Made by a program: the position numbers and the translations under genes
Part shown: piece by piece, positions 1-6,859 of the stretch
Layout: each line of letters opens with the position of its first letter
How positions within the stretch are numbered: position 1 is the first letter of the stretch
The notes under the pieces: generated by a model
What the model was told of the DNA's origin: nothing
The model's database searches: none
What the model saw: only the letters and a program-made list of their open reading frames with translations
From: Citromicrobium sp.
GTDB taxonomy: Bacteria; Pseudomonadota; Alphaproteobacteria; Sphingomonadales; Sphingomonadaceae
Length of the DNA stretch: 23,337 bases
Assembly: GCA_002712945.1 (NCBI GenBank)
Contig: PAVA01000064.1
Location: 1 to 23,337 of the forward strand
Reading direction: 5' to 3'

Positions 1-681
1 AAGCCGACGGTGCTGTCGAGCTGGGCCGGGCCCACGCCCGGCGTCGTGAGCCGGGGCGGCAGCGTATTGCCCGCCTTGCTGGTCGTGCGGCTGGAGGGCG
101 AAGGCCTGGTCGCCGAGAACGCGCGCGAACTGCAGGGCGTGCGCTGGTTCATCGCCCACGAAGGCGCGCATTTCTGGCTCGGCCAGACGGTGCGCTACGA
201 ATCCTCCGCCGATGGCTGGATTACCGAGGGCGGGGCGAGCCTGCTTGCCTACCGGCTGATCGAACGGGTCGATCCGGCCTATGATGCAGGCGGCGAACTG
301 GCGCAGGAATGGCAGACCTGCCTCGACATGTCGGTCGCCAAGCCGCTCGCCGAAGCCGATGAGCGCCGCGATTACGATGCCCATTACGCCTGCGGAACCG
401 TGCTCGGCATGGTCGCGGAGGGCGCGGCACAGAAGAACGGCGGACGCGATTTCTTCGATTTCGTGGGTGCGCTCATCGACGCCAACCGGGAGGATAGCGG
501 CGGCGACGGGGTTGTCTCGGTCGACGAATGGCTGGGCCAGCTCGTCGCGGAAAGCGGCGATGCGCAGCTGGGCGAACAGGTCCGGCAGTTCGTTTACGAG
601 GGCACCGACGATCCGCAGGCCGTCCTGTGCGCCATGCTCGCCCGGGTCGATCGCTCCGCGCCGGGATGTCCTGCGACTTAG
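1..681 (+). CDS. M1-like (gluzincin) metallopeptidase, 3' part only
   Basis: The reading frame is open from the first base of the window, so the gene begins upstream and only its C-terminal ~226 residues are visible; the GTG at 10 is probably internal. The zinc signature is seen directly: HEGAH is encoded at 157-171, and the third ligand is the Glu of WITEGG at 226-228, exactly 18 residues after the second His. HExxH-x18-E is the signature of M1 aminopeptidase-type gluzincins. An upstream GxMEN-type substrate motif is not visible, so peptidase activity is inferred from the zinc site alone. Two Cys pairs (TCLDM/YACG and VLCAM/PGCPA) would suit an exported, disulphide-bonded protein, but the signal peptide would lie outside the window. 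The following HAD gene is on the same strand after 59 bases. The family assignment is good; the substrate is unknown. Confidence 0.78.
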   Translation, partial: KPTVLSSWAGPTPGVVSRGGSVLPALLVVRLEGEGLVAENARELQGVRWFIAHEGAHFWLGQTVRYESSADGWITEGGASLLAYRLIERVDPAYDAGGELAQEWQTCLDMSVAKPLAEADERRDYDAHYACGTVLGMVAEGAAQKNGGRDFFDFVGALIDANREDSGGDGVVSVDEWLGQLVAESGDAQLGEQVRQFVYEGTDDPQAVLCAMLARVDRSAPGCPAT

Positions 682-740
682 TGACAGGTGCGGCGTCTGC
701 GCGCCCTTGCATTCTGCGCCCGGATCGTGAGGGAGGGCGC

Positions 741-1400
741 ATGACCAATTGCGCAAACACCATCGGGCCCGGTACCATCCGCAACGTCGTATTCGATGTC
801 GGCAACGTGATCGTCCGGTGGGAGCCGGAGGCTATCGTCGAACTCGCCTTCGGCAAGGATCTGCCCGACGGGATCACCAGCCGCGAGCTGTTCGGCGGGG
901 ACATCTTCCGCGCGCTCAATCGCGGGGCGATGAGCCTGACCGAGACCCAGCGCATGTATGGCGAAAGGCATGGGTTCGACCGCAAGACCACCGACCGGCT
1001 GGTCTCCGCGCTTTTCGAGAGCTTGCACCTGATCGAGGAAACGCCGAAGCTGATGCGCCGCCTGAAGGCCAGCGGCTACGGCATCTATGCGATCACCGAC
1101 AATGTCCACGAGATCGTCGCCTACCTGCGCGGGCGCTACGACTTCTGGCCGCTGTTCGACGGCGCGTGCGTCTCCGCCGATCACTCGACGCTCAAGCCCG
1201 ATCCGCGCATGTATACCTGGCTGACCGAGACCTACGATCTGGTGCCGGGGGAATGCGTGTTCTTCGACGATCTGCAGAAGAACGTCGACGGGGCCAAGGC
1301 GGTGGGGATGCAAAGCTTCGTCTTCACCACCACCGCGCAAGCCGAGGCGGACCTGCGCTCCCTCGGTGTCGACCCGGACCGCAAGCTGGAAGCGGCATGA
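741..1400 (+). CDS. HAD-superfamily phosphatase (YihX-like, HAD-IA)
   Basis: A 219-residue cytoplasmic hydrolase. The start chosen is the ATG at 741, preceded by a purine-rich GAGGGAGG ribosome site; a longer frame reaching back to 528 overlaps the upstream gene and lacks HAD sequence. All four HAD motifs are visible: motif I FDVGNVIV with nucleophile Asp19, motif II AITDN, motif III Lys in TLKPDPRMY, and motif IV CVFFDDLQKN with its paired acidic residues. The residue two after the nucleophile is Gly rather than Asp, as I recall for the YihX-type sugar-phosphate phosphatases. The helical cap between motifs I and II is the usual C1 size. The substrate cannot be read from the sequence; a small sugar phosphate or other phosphometabolite is the family expectation. 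The gene ends 22 bases before the thioesterase start, suggesting co-transcription. Confidence 0.9.
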   Translation: MTNCANTIGPGTIRNVVFDVGNVIVRWEPEAIVELAFGKDLPDGITSRELFGGDIFRALNRGAMSLTETQRMYGERHGFDRKTTDRLVSALFESLHLIEETPKLMRRLKASGYGIYAITDNVHEIVAYLRGRYDFWPLFDGACVSADHSTLKPDPRMYTWLTETYDLVPGECVFFDDLQKNVDGAKAVGMQSFVFTTTAQAEADLRSLGVDPDRKLEAA

Positions 1401-1422
1401 GGGACGGCCTGAGAGACAGAAC

Positions 1423-1839
1423 GTGAGCGAGGACTGGGCCTTTACCCGCGATTTCACCGCCGCGCCCGGCGACATCGACGAGCTTGGCCATGTGAACAAT
1501 GCCCGCTGGGTCAGCTGGATTCAGGATATCGCGGTCGCCCACTGGCACGCGGTCGCGCCGCCCGAACACCAGGAAAAGTACATCTGGGTCGTGAGCCGTC
1601 ACGAGATCGACTATCGCGGCAACATCACAGCGGGCGAGGTCGCGCACGGCCGCACCCGCGTCTCGGGGAGCCCGCGCGGCGCACGCTTCGACCGCGAGGT
1701 TCAGTTCGTGGACGATGCAGGCAAGGTGCTGGTCTCGGCGCTGACCCGCTGGGCGATGCTCGACCGCGAGACCATGCGCCCGCAGCGGATTACTGCGGAG
1801 ATTGCGGCGCCGTTCTCCACTTCGTCACCCCGGGCTTGA
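1423..1839 (+). CDS. Hotdog-fold acyl-CoA thioesterase (4HBT/YbgC-like)
   Basis: A 138-residue single-domain hotdog protein expected to hydrolyse acyl-CoA thioesters in the cytoplasm. The signature is the N-terminal stretch DIDELGHVNNARW (about residues 17-29), with the catalytic-type Asp followed by G-H-V-N-N, then the central helix WVSWIQDIA and the VVSRHEIDYRG strand typical of 4HBT proteins. I chose the GTG at 1423 because homology to the hotdog core begins just after it; the frame is open back to 1366, but that part overlaps the HAD gene. The C-terminus is odd: the last five codons and the TGA fall inside the left palindrome of the adjacent GIY-YIG unit, so the native end may have been replaced when the repeat arrived. 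The physiological substrate is unknown. Confidence 0.86.
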   Translation: MSEDWAFTRDFTAAPGDIDELGHVNNARWVSWIQDIAVAHWHAVAPPEHQEKYIWVVSRHEIDYRGNITAGEVAHGRTRVSGSPRGARFDREVQFVDDAGKVLVSALTRWAMLDRETMRPQRITAEIAAPFSTSSPRA

Positions 1840-1853
1840 CCCGGGGTCCCGCT
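1822..1853 (+). repeat. Left inverted copy of the GC-rich palindrome
   Basis: This 32-bp copy is the exact reverse complement of 2183-2214. The stem arms are 1827-1834 and 1840-1847 around loop CTTGA. The thioesterase TGA stop (1837-1839) lies in the loop. As RNA it would form a stable hairpin and could protect or end the upstream transcript, though there is no U-tract. Confidence 0.9.
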
Positions 1854-1866
1854 GCTTTCGCGACAC

Positions 1867-2165
1867 TCAGACCAAAGAATCGAACAGATCATCCCACTTC
1901 GGGTTGGCCTTTTCGACCAGCTCGATCTTCCAGCCCGGTGCCAGCGCTTGAGCCGCTTCTCGTTCGCGATGGCATCGACAATGCTGTCGAACCGTTCCGC
2001 CCAGACGAGCCGTTTCAATCCGTGCCGCGCGCAAAAGTCCGCTCCGGTCCCTTCGCGGTGCTGCGACACCTTGAGCGCCAGATCCGCGGTCACGCCGACA
2101 TATAAGGTATCGCCATAGCGGTCGGTCATGATGTAGACCCAGCCACCGGATGTTTCGTGATCCAT
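1867..2165 (-). pseudogene. GIY-YIG nuclease-family protein, frameshifted
   Basis: Small GIY-YIG domain gene read in two phases. From ATG 2165 the first phase gives the family core: WVYIMTDRYGDTLYVGVT (VYI and YVG standing for GIY and YIG), then the SQHREG segment and the NEKRLKRWHR helix. It then goes out of frame at about 1931-1937, and the expected continuation WKIELVEKANPKWDDLF appears in the other phase, ending at TGA 1867. One base is missing between the GC codon and TGG relative to an intact gene. Joined, the product would be about 99 residues, the usual size for this family, which is often mislabelled as UvrC-like. I see no slippery heptamer to suggest programmed shifting, so this is a recent pseudogene or a sequence error. 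Without correction the first phase runs on to 1701. No Shine-Dalgarno is evident. Confidence 0.82.
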
Positions 2166-2182
2166 GCAAGGAAAGGAGGAGA

Positions 2183-2214
2183 AGCGGGACCCCGGGTCAA
2201 GCCCGGGGTGACGA
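2183..2214 (-). repeat. Right inverted copy of the GC-rich palindrome
   Basis: Exact inverted partner of 1822-1853. It lies upstream of the GIY-YIG start (17 bp) and 20 bp beyond the stop of the hypothetical gene at 2235-2624. It may act as a transcript-end hairpin for that gene; no T-run follows. Confidence 0.9.
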
Positions 2215-2234
2215 GCTAGTAACGACGATGGCGA

Positions 2235-2624
2235 TCAGGTATCGTGAACGGTGACTTCCACCGCGCGGTCATCCTCCCAGCGCACGCTCATCACCCATAT
2301 ATCGAGAAAGCTTGGGCACAGTGGCCAGAACTCGCCCCACTCACGTTTCTCCGGCATGCCAAGCATCTCGATCAGTTCTTTGCGCGATCTTCCCTCCACT
2401 CCAATTCGAAACTGTAGATCGGCCAGCATTGCGCAACGCGAGTTGTCCTCGGGCCAAGCGCCCGCTTCGGTCGATTTCCAAACTTGGGAGTCGAATGGTC
2501 GTGGGAAAGCCGATGTGTAGGCAGAAAAGCTCAGCCAGATAAAGGGAAGCAACAGCAGAACGAAGGCAAGCACGATGACCAGCAGGCAACCGAGCCATCG
2601 AGAACGAGCGTCAGAGTAGGCCAT
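2235..2624 (-). CDS. Small membrane-anchored hypothetical protein
   Basis: A 129-residue protein I do not recognise by name. Residues about 10-34 form one strongly hydrophobic helix after a short charged N-terminus (SDARSRW), consistent with an N-in anchor and a periplasmic C-terminal domain. The segment around residues 75-92 (GVEGRSRKELIEMLGMPE) resembles the G-x-S/T-x-x-x-V-x-x-x-LG-x-P turn of BamE/SmpA-like small domains, but the similarity is short and no lipobox Cys is present. Three further Cys/Trp-rich stretches follow (RCAML, WPLCPSF, SVRWEDD). The ATG at 2624 is the only plausible start; no clear ribosome site precedes it. It is 49 bases downstream of the SDR stop in the same direction. 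The function is unknown. Confidence 0.6.
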   Translation of the reverse strand: MAYSDARSRWLGCLLVIVLAFVLLLLPFIWLSFSAYTSAFPRPFDSQVWKSTEAGAWPEDNSRCAMLADLQFRIGVEGRSRKELIEMLGMPEKREWGEFWPLCPSFLDIWVMSVRWEDDRAVEVTVHDT

Positions 2625-2653
2625 TGATGTTCGTGCTTTCGTCCTCTGACACT

Positions 2654-2669
2654 GGGCTTTGCGAAGCCC
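2654..2669 (-). terminator. Hairpin after the SDR gene (no U-tract)
   Basis: A perfect 6-bp stem (GGGCTT/AAGCCC) with a 4-nt loop lies 4 bases past the SDR stop codon. It lacks a T-run in the direction of transcription, so it may stabilise the 3' end rather than terminate efficiently. Confidence 0.4.
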
Positions 2670-2673
2670 CCTC

Positions 2674-3657
2674 CTACACCCCCGCCACCATTTCCTCGCT
2701 CATCGCCCACAGCCGCTTGGCGGCGTCTTCGTCCACGGCGTAGGGCTGGACCTTGTTGTAGCGGCTGGGATTGTCCGGGTCGGCCAGCTCCGCCACATCG
2801 CAGTCCTCGCAATATTCGCCGCCACGCTCCTTCAGCGCAGGGCTGGTCGCGGCCCATAGCGTGGTCGATGCGCCCTGGGTCGGGGTCTTGAACATCCTGG
2901 CGGCCTGCTCGGACAGCTCGCCATCCTCGTTCATCCAGCCCAGCGCCACCAGTTCCTCGTTATCGAGGTGGCGCTGCAGCGGCGTGTGGATGCCACCGGG
3001 ATGAACCGAGAAGGCGCGCGCGCCTTGTTCGGCCAGCCGCTTGTTCATGCCGACCGCGAACAGCGCATTGGCGGTCTTGGCCTGCCCGTAGGCCTGCCAT
3101 TTGTCATACTCGCCATCGTTCCAGTGCGGATCGTCCCAGCGGATATTGCTCAGCTTGTGCCCGGTGGAGGACAGCGCGACCACGCGCACGTCGCTGTCCG
3201 GCTCCTTCGCGGTCTTTTCGAGCAGCGGCATCAGCGCCTGCGCGAGCGCGAAATGGCCGAGGTGGTTGACGCCGAACTGCTGCTCCCAGCCCGGGCCCAC
3301 GCGGGTCAGCGGGCAGGCCATGATCCCGGCATTGCAGATCAGCAGGTCGAGCCGGTCGTGCTCCTTGGCGAAGGCATCCGCAAAAGCGCGCACCGAAGCG
3401 AGGTCGGCGAGATCCATCTCCATGATCGCGACATCGCCGGCAACGTCGGAAAGATTGCCCACTGCCTTCGCATGGTTGCGCGCGGGCACGATCACCTTCG
3501 CGCCCGCTCCGGCGAGACCGCGCACGGTCTCCACCCCGATGCCCGAATAGCCGCCGGTGACGATGGCGACCTTGCCGGAAAGATCGATGCCTTCCAGAAC
3601 CTCCTGCGGTTCGGTGGTCCGGCCGAAGCCCGAATTGGTCGGTTGCTGCGTGCTCAT
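2674..3657 (-). CDS. Short-chain dehydrogenase/reductase (327 aa, retinol-DH/POR-like)
   Basis: A classical-type SDR oxidoreductase using NAD(P)H. Visible motifs: cofactor loop TGGYSGIG (residues 34-41), NAG at 109-111, the catalytic Ser in ALSSTG (163/164) and YGQAK with Tyr190 and Lys194. At 327 residues it is longer than the ~250-aa core family, matching the group containing retinol dehydrogenases and light-dependent protochlorophyllide reductase; the tail carries a CEDCD cluster. I chose ATG 3657 because the protein upstream in the open frame (back to 4131) is the shadow of the neighbouring GGDEF gene. The start is preceded by a GGGGAGAGACGACG purine stretch, and a 20-bp palindrome lies 24-43 bases upstream. 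The substrate cannot be deduced. It is not clearly co-transcribed with the GGDEF gene, since 133 bases separate them. Confidence 0.9.
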   Translation of the reverse strand: MSTQQPTNSGFGRTTEPQEVLEGIDLSGKVAIVTGGYSGIGVETVRGLAGAGAKVIVPARNHAKAVGNLSDVAGDVAIMEMDLADLASVRAFADAFAKEHDRLDLLICNAGIMACPLTRVGPGWEQQFGVNHLGHFALAQALMPLLEKTAKEPDSDVRVVALSSTGHKLSNIRWDDPHWNDGEYDKWQAYGQAKTANALFAVGMNKRLAEQGARAFSVHPGGIHTPLQRHLDNEELVALGWMNEDGELSEQAARMFKTPTQGASTTLWAATSPALKERGGEYCEDCDVAELADPDNPSRYNKVQPYAVDEDAAKRLWAMSEEMVAGV

Positions 3658-3680
3658 CGTCGTCTCTCCCCGGCTGGCGC

Positions 3681-3700
3681 CGTACCGGAGAACCGATACG
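3681..3700. promoter_or_regulatory. Candidate operator palindrome upstream of the SDR gene
   Basis: Arms CGTACCGG (3681-3688) and CCGATACG (3693-3700) match as an inverted repeat at 7 of 8 positions around AGAA. The position just upstream of the SDR start and the size suit a dimeric repressor of TetR or similar type. No cognate regulator gene lies next to it. Confidence 0.4.
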
Positions 3701-3790
3701 TCGCAGGTGGCATGCCGGGAATTGTAATCGGTGATGCGGGGCGATGCCACCATGGGCGGCTCGCCCTGGCAAACGCGCCGCTTGCCTGTG

Positions 3791-5470
3791 TCAGGCAGCG
3801 AAGGCCTGGTGGTCGTCCCTTGGCGGCTCGCCGAAGACCAGCGATTCCCGGAGATAGCGGTTACGCCCCTCGTTCTTCGCCCGATAGAGCAACTTGTCCG
3901 CCCGCAGATAGAGCACTTCGAAGGGCAGCCCCGCAGCGTCTTCGCCCGATGCCTCGACCACGCCCATGCTGGCGGTGACAGGCCGATCCATCTGAGGAAG
4001 GGTGTCCGCAATCCGTGCGGTGATCGCACGGCGGCGCCGCTCCGCGCGCAAGGTCGCATCGGCTCCGCGCAACGCCAGCATGAACTCCTCGCCGCCGAGC
4101 CGCACGGCGATGGTGTCCTCGTCCGGCGCAAGCGCGCTGGCGGTGGCGATCAGCGCCTCGTCGCCGATCTGATGACCGAAGCGGTCGTTGATCGCCTTGA
4201 AATGGTCGAGATCGATCAGGGCGAAGGTGGTGAAGCCACGCTCCATCAGGCTGGCGTACTGATTGGCAATGCCGCGCCGGTTCAGCAGGCCGGTGAGCGG
4301 ATCGCGCTCGGCAAGGTTTTCCATCTCGGCCGCCAGCCGACGAGCCCGGTCGCGATCGGACCGCAACATCAACGCCCGGTCGGTCACGCCGATCGCGACG
4401 ACGATGATCTCCCAGACCATGGCGTAGTAGACGATGAGGAAGTCGGTTTCGAGGAATCCCGCGAACCCGAGCCCTTTCATGGCCATATCCGTCACCAGGA
4501 CCATCGCGAAGGACCAGCCGACCAGCTGGTAGCGGACCCAGCGACTCCCGCGCCGCAGGGCCTGGGTGAAAGCGGCGAGCAAGGCCGTCAGCACGACGAG
4601 CTGGGCCAGGCCGAACAGCATCGGGCTTTGTATCACCCCTGCGTTCAATCCGCCCGCGACGAGAATGCCGATCCCGCTCCAGCGCAGCACCCTGCGCATG
4701 GGGGGCGACAGCGCATCGCGTTCGATGAAGTCGCGCGCGAACTGGCACGATGCGAACATGATCAGGACATAGCCCAAGCGCTCGAACACCAGGAACACGG
4801 CCAGATTCCAGGAAAACCAGCTGGCGGCGAGGCCACTTGTCATTGCAATCGTCAGCGCCATGCCGACGCACATGGTCGCATACCACGCCACGAAGGTTTG
4901 CCGCAGCGCGAAGGCCAGCATTGCCGCGAGGATGCAGGGGGCGAGGACGAGACCCAGCAGCAAGGCTGCGAAGACGAGGTCGTCCACCAATCCTGCCGGC
5001 CTATCGGCACTCTCCAGAAGGCGAATCTTCGGCGCGTCGCGGAACTTGGCATAATTGTCGATCCGGACGATCACCGTGGCTTGCGGATCGCCGACATCCG
5101 GTAGCGGCAGCATGATGTCGTTGAGGTTCTTGAGGCGCACCTCGTCCGGGACGAGCCGGTTGCTGGCGATCCGGCCGTCGCTCGCGATCCGGTAGACGGT
5201 GAGGCTGTCGAATGCCCGGGCTTCCATCGCGAAATAGCGAAAATCGGCGTTGCCCGCAGCGTCGAAGCGCAGCCAGTTGAAGCGCCCAGCGCCCAGGGCA
5301 TTCACCTCGTCGCAGACCCATCGCGGATCGGCGCGAACGCTTTCGATGGAGAGGTCTTGCGAGGTCGCGAAGACGCAATCGGGATCGAGCTGGGCGGCGG
5401 ATGCGGGCGCGGCCAGGCACGCGCATGCCAGAGACACCAGTATCCCGATCCGACTCAGCAGCCACCCCAT
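3791..5470 (-). CDS. Membrane-bound diguanylate cyclase (GGDEF) with periplasmic sensor
   Basis: A 559-residue inner-membrane enzyme that would make cyclic di-GMP from two GTP. Order: signal peptide (1-26, ending PASAAQ); a periplasmic domain to about 160, resembling the 7TMR-DISM extracellular fold; roughly seven hydrophobic segments from about 165 to 362; a short linker helix; then a GGDEF domain from about 388. The active site is intact as GGEEF (459-463), with the metal-binding Asp in ALIDLDHF (Asp420) and DPLTGLLNRR at the domain entrance. The inhibitory RxxD site that normally sits five residues before GGEEF reads DEDT, so product inhibition at that site is not expected. ATG 5470 follows an AGAAGGA ribosome site. 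It ends with a non-conserved tail. The sensed signal is unknown. Confidence 0.92.
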   Translation of the reverse strand: MGWLLSRIGILVSLACACLAAPASAAQLDPDCVFATSQDLSIESVRADPRWVCDEVNALGAGRFNWLRFDAAGNADFRYFAMEARAFDSLTVYRIASDGRIASNRLVPDEVRLKNLNDIMLPLPDVGDPQATVIVRIDNYAKFRDAPKIRLLESADRPAGLVDDLVFAALLLGLVLAPCILAAMLAFALRQTFVAWYATMCVGMALTIAMTSGLAASWFSWNLAVFLVFERLGYVLIMFASCQFARDFIERDALSPPMRRVLRWSGIGILVAGGLNAGVIQSPMLFGLAQLVVLTALLAAFTQALRRGSRWVRYQLVGWSFAMVLVTDMAMKGLGFAGFLETDFLIVYYAMVWEIIVVAIGVTDRALMLRSDRDRARRLAAEMENLAERDPLTGLLNRRGIANQYASLMERGFTTFALIDLDHFKAINDRFGHQIGDEALIATASALAPDEDTIAVRLGGEEFMLALRGADATLRAERRRRAITARIADTLPQMDRPVTASMGVVEASGEDAAGLPFEVLYLRADKLLYRAKNEGRNRYLRESLVFGEPPRDDHQAFAA

Positions 5471-5549
5471 GTCGTCCTTCTAGCGAGATGGGGTTAACGA
5501 AGCGGGAAGGCTAAGCTCGGGTCGTCGCCCGCCTGCCCGCTCGCTCGCT

Positions 5550-6677
5550 TCAGGCCAGCGCCTTTTCCACCGGCACGTATTCGTAGCCGAGGTCTTCGGC
5601 CACCGCCTTGTAGGTTACCTTGCCGTCCCACACGTTGAGCCCCTCGGCCAGATGCGGATTGGCGCGCATCGCGCCCTTCCACCCGAGGTCAGCGATCTGC
5701 AGCGCGTGCGGCAGGGTGACGTTGTTGAGCGCGTAGGTGCTGGTGCGCGCGACCGCGCCGGGCATGTTGGCGACGCAGTAATGGACGATCCCGTCGACCA
5801 CGTAGGTCGGATCGTCGTGGGTTGTCGGTTCGGAGGTCTCGAAGCAGCCGCCCTGGTCGATCGCGACGTCGACCAGCACTGCGCCGGTCTGCATGTCGGA
5901 CAGCATTTCTCGCGTGACCAGCTTGGGCGCCGCCGCGCCGGGGATCAGCACCGCGCCGATCACCAGGTCTGCGCCGCAGACCGCCTCGTATAGGTTGGCG
6001 GCGTTGGAAAAGCGCGTCTTGGCGCGCGATTCGAAATGCGTGCCGACGCGTTCGAGCACTTCGGGATCGCGGTCGAGGATCGTCACGTCCGCGCCGAGGC
6101 CGGCGGCCATCTGCGCGGCGTTGAAGCCGACCACGCCGCCGCCGATCACCACGACCTTGCCCGGCATCACGCCCGGGACGCCGCCCAGCAGCACGCCGCG
6201 CCCGCCATGCGCCTTCTCCAGCGCGCTCGCGCCCGCCTGCACGCTCATCCGCCCGGCGACCTGGCTCATGGGCTTCAGCAGCGGCAGCGAGCCGCCCCCG
6301 AACGCACTGGGCCCGGTGACCGTCTCGTAGGCGATCGCGGTGACGCCCGCGTTGACGAGGTCGACGGTCTGTTCCCTGTCGGGCGCGAGGTGGAGATAGG
6401 TGTAGAGGATCTGGCCTTCGCGCAGCTTCGAGCGCTCGCCCGGCTGGGGTTCCTTCACCTTAACCACCATCTCGCACTCGGCGAAGATGGGATCGGGGCC
6501 GTCGACGATTCGCGCACCGGCGGCTTCGTATTCAGCGTCGGTCGCGTCGATGCCGAGGCCGGCACCGCTCTCGATCCAGATCTCGTGCCCGTGGCGCGCC
6601 AGCTCGCGCGCGCTTTCGGGCGTCAGTCCGACGCGGTATTCGTGGTTCTTGATTTCCTTGGGGCAGCCAATGCGCAT
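5550..6677 (-). CDS. ald: Alanine dehydrogenase
   Basis: A 375-residue NAD-dependent L-alanine dehydrogenase (EC 1.4.1.1) interconverting alanine with pyruvate and ammonium in the cytoplasm. It is full length for the family and begins with the hallmark [20 protein letters not shown]. Catalytic and binding residues fall at the same numbers as I recall for the mycobacterial enzyme: Lys75 in VVKVKEP, His96 in YLHLAP and Asp270 in [11 protein letters not shown]. The Rossmann loop GGGVVG is at 179-184. The C-terminal part has the conserved [13 protein letters not shown] stretch. The gene is divergent from the PstS-like gene across a 182-base gap holding a Pho box, and 79 bases separate its stop from the GGDEF start. 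Alanine use as a carbon or nitrogen source, or redox balancing, is the likely role. Confidence 0.97.
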   Translation of the reverse strand: MRIGCPKEIKNHEYRVGLTPESARELARHGHEIWIESGAGLGIDATDAEYEAAGARIVDGPDPIFAECEMVVKVKEPQPGERSKLREGQILYTYLHLAPDREQTVDLVNAGVTAIAYETVTGPSAFGGGSLPLLKPMSQVAGRMSVQAGASALEKAHGGRGVLLGGVPGVMPGKVVVIGGGVVGFNAAQMAAGLGADVTILDRDPEVLERVGTHFESRAKTRFSNAANLYEAVCGADLVIGAVLIPGAAAPKLVTREMLSDMQTGAVLVDVAIDQGGCFETSEPTTHDDPTYVVDGIVHYCVANMPGAVARTSTYALNNVTLPHALQIADLGWKGAMRANPHLAEGLNVWDGKVTYKAVAEDLGYEYVPVEKALA

Positions 6678-6779
6678 GGGGTGGGGCCTTCTTTACGTTT
6701 CGTCCCGCTCTGCAGGTGGGCGCTCGTTAGGTGGGCGGGCGCCGCGCGGCAAGGCCGGGCTTTACGCAACGTCCACGCG

Positions 6780-6797
6780 CGGTCATGCAACTGTCAC
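6780..6797 (+). promoter_or_regulatory. Pho box upstream of the pstS-like gene
   Basis: Two 7-bp direct repeats, CGGTCAT (6780-6786) and CTGTCAC (6791-6797), separated by GCAA. This is the 7-4-7 layout of a PhoB site (consensus half-site CTGTCAT); each half differs by one base. It lies 62 bases before the pstS-like start and 102 bases from the ald start, so PhoB control of pstS under phosphate limitation is the natural reading. Confidence 0.72.
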
Positions 6798-6859
6798 AAG
6801 GGCGTGGTTAGGGGCGGCTTTTGACGTTACCATGCCTTGATCTGAGGGAGAGGCGACAC

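Larger units (their letters stand above)
1822..2214. mobile_element. Compact inverted-repeat unit carrying a GIY-YIG gene
   Basis: A 32-bp sequence at 1822-1853 is repeated exactly in inverted orientation at 2183-2214. Each copy is itself an imperfect palindrome with 8-bp arms (ACCCCGGG and CCCGGGGT) around a 5-nt loop. Between them lies one GIY-YIG reading frame, 17 bp from the right copy and 13 bp from the left, so the unit is essentially repeat-ORF-repeat. No target-site duplication is obvious in the flanks. The arrangement resembles REP/BIME-type elements or a minimal transposable unit. Mobility is an inference from architecture, not something one copy can prove. Confidence 0.55.

Noticed and set aside
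1701..1866. Run-on C-terminus of the first GIY-YIG frame to 1701
   Set aside because: It lies antisense to the thioesterase gene and the left palindrome and has no family similarity; the expected continuation is in the other phase.
3658..4131. N-terminal extension of the SDR gene to 4131
   Set aside because: The extension reads the GGDEF gene out of frame and has no protein-like features; SDR homology starts shortly after 3657.
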